64,000 bases of DNA. It comes from Carposina sasakii (lineage: Eukaryota > Arthropoda > Insecta > Lepidoptera > Carposinidae). How positions within the stretch are numbered: position 1 is the first letter of the stretch; each line of letters starts with the position of its first letter. The position numbers were made by a program, and so were the translations under genes. The stretch lies in assembly GCA_014607495.2 (NCBI GenBank), contig CP053149.1, positions 16,876,120 to 16,940,119 on the forward strand. Direction: 5' to 3'. The notes below the pieces were generated by a model, which was not told where the DNA came from, did no database searches, and worked only from the letters and a program-made list of their open reading frames with translations. Below, piece by piece: positions 42,301-54,300 of the stretch.

Positions 42301-45300
42301 TAGATCATTCATTGTACTGACATTGATGGGTTCGTGAAGCGTTTCCATCCAGTTTGCATCCAGTTCAATCGATCTCTTGACAGATGGTCATTGATATTCA
42401 ATGGCTCATTGTTTGGGGAATCACATTGATTTTCCATTAAGATTAATGATGGAATTTGCATGACTGATCGCTCCATATTTCAATTTTGCGTCCCTGATGT
42501 GGAAACTGTTGAGAATTGTTTTAACCTATTTACCCACATCGACTTTAGTCAATGCAAGCTTATGATTGGCCATAGCGCTATATTTGTTTTTAGATTCAAC
42601 AAGTTGACAAAGTATTTCGCAACAATAGTGTCAAACGTCTGAGGTCACCATTCTAAGATGTTCACACAAAAACACGTCACCTTATCCTTATCAACCAATC
42701 CGTTCCAATAACCTAAATTAACAGGAAATACGTTATTGAGCGTTTATCAGCGTTCTAATTCATGAATGAATGGATTTGGCAACATTACAGAACATAAATA
42801 TAGTTGTAGTTCATTGACACCCAGAATTCAGTTCCGATAACCTGTGTCTGCCTGTATTAATATTATCTGGCTGGTGGACCTCGGGCTCCGTGGAAGTGTG
42901 ACCGACTTCAAAAAGGTTATAATTTTGGACATGTTCTGACAACTCCGTATCGTTTGGGATAATTTGCATATCTAATGTCCGCATGAGAGCCGTTGGAGAT
43001 ATTTTCGATAATTGCTGCTCTAGATTTTATTCCGTGTAGTCTTAAAGGCCAAAGGTTAAAGCGACAGCGCGAAGAGTGAGAAAGTTTTGTAAAAGGCCTT
43101 TGTTAAGTACTTTTTGCATTTTAACCGAACCACAATTATTTAACATATATGTGTATGGACAAATTTTTCAAATCGTTTATTATAAGATGTTTAACCGCGA
43201 CGTTGGTATATTAAAATATTTTTACATTTAAATTTTTTTTAATAAATTAGATTCATACCGTGTTTTAATCCGAACCAAGTTTTGTGGTATGGTTGGTACT
43301 TCCTCGTCGTGGGCAGAGGTCTTGGTCTCCTTTGAGGTGGTGATGAGCATAGTGGTGAGCAGCATATAAGATAGTATCTCTTATCTCGTATCTTCTCTGC
43401 AGCTTTCAGTCGTTCTCTCGCAAGTCGTCCCGAACAGCGACGAGGCTTGGTGACGGCCACTGTCGCCACCACCAGCATCGCCACCACCAGTACGCACCAC
43501 CGCATCACTACCATCATCCACGACTGTCATTTGATTACCATCTTTAGCACTATTACAACTTTTATCAAGCTCACCATTCACATTACCATTCCAAACACCA
43601 ATTACCAAATATTCCAGAACACGATAAAATTTTGCGTAATAATCGCAAAAAAATATTTACAGTTACCGAAAATCGATATCAAATTGAAGCTTAATCGATT
43701 GTTCTCTTTACGATGAACTTGTTTACGTTTGTCGTAAAGTTTCGCGCGTATTTTCGCTGGTGTCGAGCGATAGAATGACCGCGTGCTCATCCGCCGGCTC
43801 GGCACCGGTGACTGTCTGCCCGCGGTCTCATTCTGGAGGACTTGGGCTTTCTTTGCTCTGGGAGGGCTAAGAGTATGCTTTTTGATGGACTAGTTTAAGA
43901 AACGGAAGCTGGAGTTGTGAAGCTTATGTAGAGGTCTTTATGAACTAATATCTCTTTTAATAATAAAATTCTCCCTCATCTTATATTCTCTTAAGTGAAG
44001 AATTGCTCGTATTCAAAATACATACTCATGATTAAAGTTTTGATAAAAATTATCTGGGATGCAATTTCCATTTTCCTAAACACTTTTACATCTTTAACCA
44101 TTACTATTTGAAACCATCAAGAATCATTATATTTCATTATCATATACAACACTAAATCGGTTTTTCATAGGAGCATCATTTTACTGGCCCACGGCAGTGT
44201 CGGCACCCGAGTCCACTAATTAGGCCGCGCTTGGATCTACAGATTGCTTTGGTGATAACACTGATAAAACGCGCGGGTGGTCGGGCCCTTAGCCCGGACA
44301 CTCTTACTCTTGTCACGTCCACCATGACAGCTGTCTTATGCAAAGTTAATTTGAATGCGGAAGTTGCAATTACAATAGAAGCCAATAAGTATTTTTTTGT
44401 TCAATTTATTGGCCATAAACTCCCATTCCTATCCCGGTCCCGTTTCCAATAATTTGGGGGTCAGCGAAATATAATTATATAAGTACTTTTCTTCCATTCA
44501 TCCCTATTATCTATCATCATGTTACACACACCCAGTACACGTATATCCTCTGTTATTAGTCCATCCAACACTTCATAGGTTCTTTACATTATGAACAAAT
44601 GTAGACAATCTAAGTTTTTGGGTTAAACTTAAAATCAACCCTTGGTAGTAAAACTATAGATCTGTTTTTTTAGTTTTTTTTAGTAATCAATGAAACCCTA
44701 TCTGTGATTATATACCTATGCTAGTGCAGACCTTATACGAGTACTAGACTATTCACCAAATCAGCGCACTTCGTAGAACACGATGAGAGATTCATTACCA
44801 CTATCATCATCCAAGTATGATTAATTAATATTATTCATGTACCAATCCAGTGTAGCGAAACAAAAGAGATTTACTTTTATTTCCCTTGAGTGAACTATAC
44901 CAATTTTAGAAGGCAGTGATAGATTAAACTCAACATTTTTGGAAAGTAAACGATGATGAATGAGTCACATTATGACAGTCAAAATAACTCTTCTGTTACC
45001 ACTGTCGGAATTCTGGGTTTTTGACTTATTTGTGTTACCGAATGATAGACCAGCTACTGCTACAGAAAATATGTATATTACTACGGAACCGCTTTATAGA
45101 TTCTGGTGAAAACAAAGTATCAAAATCAGACGATCATTACAGTGTATAAAGTATTAACTCCTCTGAAGTAAACTTTGTCTTGTATGCGGTTAATGCGACT
45201 TGTATGGAAAGATAATGAAATCTCCTAAAAAATGAGAGAATATTACTTTAGTTATACAATATAATTATACAATATATTACAATCTTTCATAGTTGCTCGT

Positions 45301-48300
45301 GAACTCCTAAAAAATAAAATAAGGTTAAGCAGTACCTATTATAATAGGACAATAGTTGTATTCCATGGTAGTTTACTATCCAAGGCCGAAGGATTCATGT
45401 GGCCATAGATTAGATTACCGTCCCACCCGCCACGCCATTGTGGTAGAAGAATGCCGGCCACATCACCGACGCACCCACTGACTAATGCCAGTAGATGATG
45501 GTAGGTAGAATGAGCAATGGCTTATCGTTGAATTGGCTAATCTATAAAAATGTATTCTGCTTCCCGTTCGCCTCACTAAAACTCGAAGACGGTTCGACCT
45601 TTGATGGAAATATCTGTGTGTGTTAGGATGGGTCCAGTCTGGTCGATGAAAATGCTTTAATTACCACTAGTTTATTGATATAACAAATGGGGTAGCCAGA
45701 CTTCCCGGATCATAAACGAGATCGTATAACTACGTATATAAGTACAATGATCAGTGACAAGCTCATCTCATGATAAAATGCCCGAGTTCCTTAGTCGACT
45801 CTTACGACATGCAAGTAAGTCCGAAGGAGATGCAGCTGATATATTCTAATGAAGCTCCGAATCAGCATATCAATTTAACATCAGGTAACAAGTGAATAGT
45901 ATTACTATCTAAATATGTGACAACACTGAGTCACACCCAGCGAGTACAGACAGTGCGACGGCAGACGACACGGCGCGGTAAATGCGGTTTATGCGCCCGC
46001 GCATTCCTAAACGCAACAGTAAGTGCAAACAAGCTTTATGTGAGAATAAGGATGGTTCAAGTGGGAATAGGGTTCTTGGCGTACACTATTATAAGTGTTG
46101 GAATGTGGGGGAAGTTAATTATGTTTTGTGGCAGAAATAGAAGGTTGGCGGCTTGTTGCGGGATACGGGCTAAGACTTAGTTAGCTTTTATACAATATTG
46201 CTAATAGATAAGGTGATGGGTAATGAACTTTAAAATGATAAGTTGTAAAATATTACAGTGAGTGTTAGCTACCAAATTACTACAATTAACTCAGTGTGGT
46301 GAAGTTTTATTTATACAAGGGTTTTAATGTTCAGCGTGTAAAAAAATACTAAGTATTCATATTAATTAAACTTTGTATACTTATACAAAGTTAAATAAAT
46401 TATAGACTAAATGATTGTCAAAAATGTCAGTAAAAGAATATTTTCTTACGTTAGTTCATTGCTAACTGCTCAATTCTGCTGTTAAAATTCGTAATTCAAA
46501 TAATATCTTTCACAGATATCTCTGTTTGTGCAAATTTTAACACGAGCAATCTGCTCTATCTCTACCCATTCAACCTGGAATCATCACATTCATCAGCACC
46601 AAGACATTTATTAATGATTCAACATGGAACTTGGTGAAATCTTTCACCTCTACGTTCTATTTCTTAACAAAATAGTGAATTTAATTAACAGAAGTAGGTA
46701 TAGAATATCCGGGAAAAATAAATTCGGATAGTATGACTGATAGAGAAAAAGGAATAACTAGTTGCCAACAAGAAATTAGTTAATTACCTACTTATATCCC
46801 AGCAAGCAAGATCCTATAGAGTTAATATAATGCATAGGTATGTACCTAGTCTTCTTTGATTCAAAACAACGTTAATCAAGGTACACAATGTATGAACTGT
46901 TCCAAAAATACATGGAAGTAAATGACGGTAGGTTATTGGCCGATAAAGCTCACTTGCTTTACTGTGCTGTAAATTCGCTTCGATTAAATTAACTTAAAAA
47001 ATTTTGTATGTACAAAACACTTAATTACTTATACCTACAGCCTGTTCAGTTCTAAGGAAGTACATACTTTTACAGACAGCTTTTTAGTTGTGTATTATTT
47101 CATGATTTCTTACAACTTGTAAAAGCGATTTAAAAAACAAAGTAGATTGCAATTTTATGGAACAAAAAAAAACAAAATTATCGGCTAGTAGAATCAAAAC
47201 GCAAAAATTATGAAACAAGGGTGACGCTACATATTCGACTAGCAGTTGCAATCGATTCGTTTTCGTTTGCGTCTGCGTTCCATCTACCTCACCGGGACGG
47301 GCGCTTTGATGTGCGATCTTGGCTTGTTTGCCGATCAGTACAGAAAATAAACAGCGCTACTAGCGTACACTGTCGTGCATGTAAAATGTCTTTATGCGTA
47401 CGATTCACAGTGACATAAAAAAAGAAGTATTTTTTTGGTAAAAATTACAGAAAACAAACGGGCAAATATTATATTGGTTCCTATTAAATTAGTATTGTAG
47501 TGTAGTACTTACCTACAAAAAAATACCGGAAATATGAATACTATAAAATTTTATAGTATAACATAGACTCCAAGTAACTAAATATTAGCCGGCATCTCTA
47601 TGTTAACCCTTATTAACCGCAATAGGTTCTTTTACCATTTTGCAGATTACTTTTTCGCCATACAAAAAGCAATATTTTTATTAATCAATAATTCTAACTT
47701 ATTGTCAAGTTTTTAAAAACAAATGTCTGTATTGATCATGTATTGATAAAATAAGTAGGTATACTCGTATAGAGAAAAATATCGGCGCGGGTAGACCCAT
47801 CCACTTTTTTTGTCTATCCAGGCCCACTGCGCGACAGGTTGAATACGAAATTGGATCGTGAGTAGCCAGCTTTACTTACTTGATGGATGTTTGATCAATG
47901 TTTGATTGTACAGACTTTGACGTCACGAAAAGCGCGCCTAAATGGCGGTCGTTTAAAAAGCTGTTTCTAGCCCAATACTTTAAAACAATTTATTTTGTAT
48001 TAAATAATGTATTTACAAGGCTGATATTTTTATTACATATATGTACTCGTAATTATGTAAATAATAATTTAAAATCATAAAAAATACGTGCATATTCCCT
48101 ATTGTAACCATGTACGATTAACCAGCACACAAGTGTACGATATCGTATTTATAGGACGATGTATTTAGAACGGTCGACATAGTTCGCGGTTTGTTTGTTG
48201 CTGTATAAGCCGATCACTACAAATAGGTAGCTATACCATATAGGTACTATTCTTGCACCTTGTACTATTCTTGTAAGCTTGAGTAATATTGAGGTTGATG

Positions 48301-51300
48301 ATTTCATAGTAGACAATAAGTGATATAGAATATTTGTGTCGACTAAGGAACTCCCGGGCGGTCACTTAGGCGATGTCAAATTGTCACTTATCTACATTTG
48401 GCCCCGCTATCTCAAATGTGGCTATATGATCTCCTTCGTGACCCTGCAGTTCTGACTATAAGGCGGGTGTCAAATGTAGTCTATAACACTTATTAATTAT
48501 ACTTATCTGCAAAATTGGAGCATTTTTTTAAATATTTAAATGCTAGCTAACATACAATTTGGTAACAGAGAAAGCTTATATTTCAATTGTTGTCTCTACA
48601 TCTTGTAACTTTCTATAAGGTGTCACCTACCAGTGAAAACAAGTCCATGTACAACCTACGAGTTGTAATTCAAACATATCATATTCCTCCTATTCAACTA
48701 GATTATAACCTTGTCAAACAAATAATGACGTCACGTCACTCCTTTCTTCATCCTATAATTTACGTCAAACATAAAATTTGAGAGACTCATTATGCGTACC
48801 ACATTGTAGGCTTTCCTTTACCGATGAACACAATGGTGCATAGTAAGAGAGCAATGTACAGCTTAGGGATTATAAAGTGCTTGGGGCGTAACGCGCCGTG
48901 GTAGGTCTATTGGACGAGGTAAATTAAGTAGGTATTACGTAAATTGCAGTCGGAGTAGTCGCCCTTAGGTGGTGATCATGTCTTGTTTGTTTAGGTATTA
49001 TAATGGGGGACGACTATTGGATGAATATATTGTACATAGAAATAATAGTGGGAATAGGTAAATAGGAGACCTGTTCTAGTTAAAATCTTTTTTTATCATG
49101 TCTAGGTTATATTTAGAATAGTTAGGTGTTAATTAGCATCGCCACATCAAAATAATTAATCTATTGTTTAATTCTTTTATCTATATCTTCTATACATATA
49201 ATAAAATTGTAACAGATCGATGTTTGTTCACGCTAATCTCAGAAACGGCTGAATCGATTTCTATGCAGTTTTCAGGAATATACCTAGTGTGACAGGTTTC
49301 ACTTATATATAGGCTACCTTTTATCCCGGAAAAATGTTTATATCTCGGATAATTTCAACATTTTGTTTTATCTGCAGTCCACGCGGACGGAGTCGCGGGC
49401 GTCCACTAGTTTTTAAGATACTTATACTGAAAGATGTGCAAATAGTACTACCTAGGTACTATTTGCATCTAGCATAGGTTGATTCTTTATAATTACTGCT
49501 CTACTATTTACACCAGACAAGGTAAGTGGAATTCTCATAATTATTTATTTATAACAAATTCACTTTTGATATATTTGAATAAAGTTTTAAATAAAGTTAC
49601 ATATACTACAACCTACCTTTATTATAACAAATCTAAATACCTGATTTTTTAAAAGAAAAAACACGTCTGCGTAAATATTTTGACCCAACTTTCACGACTA
49701 AGATGGATTAAGACGATACAACACCTCTCAAGTTCAAATGTGACAATATGAGCATGCTAAAAAGTGAACGAGTCGAAACACATAACCCTCCTCCTAGCGC
49801 AGTCGGGTAAATTGTTAGAGAAAAGTTTCATTTCATGTTTTGCAACGAAATAATATCGGCAATCTTAAAAAAAAACATAAATTGCATGCAACACTCACCC
49901 TTGCAGCCGCTCCTGCTTATATCATAGTATTCATCCAGACAGTACTCGCAGGCGGGCGGCGCCGCCCCCTCCGCGCACGCGCACGCGCCGGACACCGCGT
50001 CACACGACCGTGACAGCGCCGCGGTACCGCAGCGACACGGGTGACATGTCGATGATACGGCTACGAGGACAACTTTATAATATGCACTTGGAAATACTTA
50101 CTGGAGGTTTGCTGTCTTATCTTGGATGGACAAGAATATAATATGAAATAGTTTCTTATGTTATACACTTTACAGAAATGGCATCATATTACGCGTACTG
50201 CTAATTAACCCAGTGTAAATGAATCTGTCTACAATAATGTCCTCCGACCGTACTTCGTTCATGGCGACCAATCCCATCGAAGACGATGCAGGAGATATTA
50301 ATGTAGTGCATAAAAAAAGTGCGCAAACACAGGTGCACTCTTTTTTTCTCCACTCTCACAATTTTAAACCATTAATACCTACCACCGCTATAACAAAGTG
50401 TCGTCTGACTGTAACCTACTACTAAGCACCAGACTAGGGTAGAGGTGTAAATTGTGTAAATCAATCGACTCACCAGTATAGCCAGTATCGCACCTATCGC
50501 ACGTCCGGCCCGCCCAGCCCGGCTTGCAGGCGCACTGCCCGCTGCGTGCGCCGCACGCGGCCGACAGCGCACCGCCCGCGCACGCGCACCGCACGCACGA
50601 GCTGTTGCCGTCCGCCGCGCCGCCGAGCCAGTAGCCTTCCTGCTGGTCACAATCCACTTAGAGTAAAGGTGGCTGACAGGTCGATCGCGATTGTTACATG
50701 AACTAAAATACAATCAACCCTAACTAATCAGTAACTAGGAACGGAGGGAGATTGACTAGGCATCGGTATGGGACGGCAGATTTTGCTGCGGCATGCCGAA
50801 GGATGTCACGGCAGACCGGGCCTGACTCTCAGTGTTTACCGAAATCATCGCTGCACAAGTTTCAATTAGCAAGTGTTAATTATTTCAATTACCTTAAATG
50901 CAGTGTGCTCGACCCCCTTACTACCTAACTAGCAAAAGCAAAACGATAGCGAAAATTTTACAAAAATCGCTGATTGATTGTCAAATTCGTATTACGTAAA
51001 ATGAATTTCAAAGGAATTTTGACGTTTCAAGGCGAATATTGTACAAATTTCGCTATCGCTTTGCTTCGGCTTTGCTATTGCTTTTTTACGTAATCAGGGG
51101 TATCACAGGTCTCGCAGGTAACCTGTGTAATGGAACGACATAATAGGGAATATGCGTCTGACACGAAAACAGATTTTTTATATATTTTATTCGAAACATA
51201 TTACAAATACAAACCGAATAGTGCAAAAATAACATCAATCGGTTAGTAAATACCAAAGTTACAGGAGTTTAAAAATATGAAAAATTTAACGAAAAAAAAT

Positions 51301-54300
51301 TACAACATAAAAGGAGTCAAAACATACAATTTTACCCATATATTGAATTATCTAATTGATTTTATAAATACTTTATTAATATCTGCACCTATTAATAAAC
51401 AATTTTTATTGTCAACAATACACAAAATATAAAATTTGAGACGGTTGTCTATTATGATGTCAAGGTATTTGACATTTTAGTATGGAGCAAACGAAGCGTT
51501 TCAAAAACATTTTACCGGCTCGTATTTTTGAATTGCTGTAAATCCAAAACGGTTAAAGTTAGATATGCCATTCCAAGGCCAAACTTTATTCATTTTACGT
51601 AGAATATAAAAATGAAATAAAAAAAATTCATGCATATACCCTATTAGTCATGCCGTAGCACGTGGGTTCATGCCGCAGCACGTGGGTTCATACCGCAGCA
51701 CGTGTGTTCATGCCGCAGCATTCGTAGTATCGAAATAAAAGTACCCACAAGTAGTTCATGAATTCTAAACTCATTAAAATAAGATTCAAAAGAACCTGAG
51801 CAGTAATAAAATCCTTTCAGTCAACGCCGGTCTTTATGTGCCTTCAATAGAAATCTATTATGCCTTCTTTTCCCTTGATTTGTATTGCCTATGTATGTGT
51901 AGAAGCTAGTAATATTCTATTGTGTGAGCTCTCACCTCACACAGTTCGCACGTGGGTCCCTCGGCATGCGGCGGGCAGGCGAGGCAGGCGCCGGTATCTG
52001 GATGGCAGGTCCCTCCGCCGCACTCGCACGGCTTGCACGAGCCACCAGGCGTGGTGGGACTGCCGTAGTAGCCCGTGTCGCAACTGGGGAGGGAATGACG
52101 ACTTTAGACTACGAATGCTGGATGTTAGGAACATTTAAACGGATTTTTGTTGGTAACACATAATTTTAAGATTTTCGCGATCTAAGTTGAAGAGTATAGT
52201 ATTAGTTAAGTTCTTACAAGAACTTACCGCACCACGCACCATCAAGAGCGCGCTGTACTCGTAGCATGCTACGAGCTACGAACTTGCTACAGTACTTACG
52301 AATATTTTCAAAACCGTACATTTGAGCCTACTAAACTAAAAGAGACTGTACAATGTCCTCCGTGATCCTATAGTTTTGGCTCACCCATTATTGGATAGAG
52401 CCTTGTGAAATATATTTGTACCTTCGTACTTAAAATAAGATAAGTACTGCCACGAGGCAAATTACACACGATGTTTATAACTGGAATCCATCGAATTCTT
52501 TGCTGGGCCTTGGATGTACTGACGTCATTTAGTGTTGCTGAAAGTATGAGAATACCGTGGGGTAAGCACGAACCTTTTTACGCGGCGTAACGTCTCGCTA
52601 GCAAAATCTATGTGATTTGACAGTTGCACGTTACTATTGACGTTATTATTACTATCGACGTTACGGACGTTCGCGCTCACCCCTCAGGACTATGAGCTGA
52701 ATAGATACTGACTTCTCGCAGTGGTCGCCGGCGTACCCGTCGGGGCACTGTGTGCACACGTAGTCGTCACCCTCGGCCGCCGCCAGCGCGCAGTTCGGGC
52801 TGAAGTTGTTGCTTGCCAGGTACAGCGGACACGCGCACGGCTTGCATGCACCCTGCATTTTAACAGCGAGATTTAAGTAGATAATTCTGGCCATACACCG
52901 TACTTCTTATCGTCCAATCGGCGGCATGATACAATCGGTTAGATCTTTCATTAATTTCACAATGTCACACTGATCCAGTCGATTGATTGCCGCCCCATGA
53001 TTACGTAAAAGCAATAGCAAAGCCGAAGCACGATCGCGATAATTGAGAGTGTGTGTGCTTGGCTGAGGTGCGGGGCGCGGGAGGACGTCGAGCGCTCCTT
53101 GCGCGCACGCACACACACGAGATTATCGCGATCGCGCGGCTTCGGCATTGCTATTGCTTTTACGTAATCAGGGCGATTGGACGATTGGAACGATAGTGTA
53201 TGGCCAGCATAAAGTGCTTCTGGGTACGACCCACAACCCCACTTGGCCGTGATATACCTTACTATGTAACGGACGAAGTTATCCATTCAACCCCTTTTGA
53301 ATACTAGCATCGTCATTTTCACTACAACCTTACAACCTACTTTATAAAATTTTTATACTATCATTTTAAACGATAAAAAGTATAAGTAATTCCTTTTAAG
53401 ACGTGAAAAAACAACCCATTTGCTATTTTTAAGTACTTATCCACATTCATAAAAGATTAACACTTTTGCCCCATTTCCATTAAAAATTCAAACTTTCTCT
53501 TATTATTTTCATTTCATAACTATCTGTATCTCCTTAGTTCGTATGTCTCATCCAAATAATAGGTTACTCACTTGCACAGGGTTGCCGTAATGCCCAGGTA
53601 GGCATCTTTCGCAGTGCTGTCCTGTTGTGTTGTGTTGACACTCGCCACATGGACCGTTTACTGTCATCAACAAAGTGTTATAAATAGGTACAACATCAGT
53701 TTGTGAGGTGTTGAATAACATACACTTACGGCAGTGTAGCCATAAGGTAGCCACAACTGCAGAATCATTAATCACATTCCACAGCCACGCTATGGACAGA
53801 TCTAAGGTAAGCGATCTGGAAGACGTTGCTAGCTTATAGCCTGAGAGAATGCCCGAGTTTCTTTACGTAACTTGCAAAGCCAAGGCAAGTTTAAGAATAT
53901 TCCATACATATAATCATACTTTTATCCCTTACGGGGTAAGCAGAGCACTATAGCCGATAGAACCACATGGTGCCACTTCTGACCAATTTTGAGGGTATAA
54001 TTGAGATGTACAAGTTCGGTTAGTAGTGACAGGTGGTCAGCAGTAAGGGTGGCAACGAAAAAACATCCTGTATAAAGGTCCCCTACTAACCGCTGTCACA
54101 CGTAGCGTGTCCGTTACAGTCGCACGGCAGACACTGGCTGCCCGAGCGCACGTGTGTGCGCGCGCACAGCTGGCAGTGCGCGCCGCGTGTGCCGCCCGGG
54201 CATGCGCACTGCTCGCGCTGCGACGCCGGGCCTTCCACCAGCTCGGCTGACTCCAGACGGATCTGATGGAACAGAGTGTAAAAGACAGGTAGACTACCTC

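Larger units (their letters stand above)
13444..49898 (-). other. Giant wb intron (about 36.5 kb)
   Basis: Exons 15 and 16 join in phase 1 across this interval, and no LE-type exon was found between them. It holds many MITEs, SINEs and RTE-like fragments, concentrated in 13-34 kb, plus long repeat-poor AT-rich stretches. Introns elsewhere in the window are 0.2-2.8 kb, so this one is at least ten times longer. Confidence 0.85.

Noticed and set aside
43447..43716. Plus-strand threonine/isoleucine-rich ORF
   Set aside because: Low-complexity mirror of the minus-strand signal-peptide ORF and adjoining cacc-rich repeat; no coding features.
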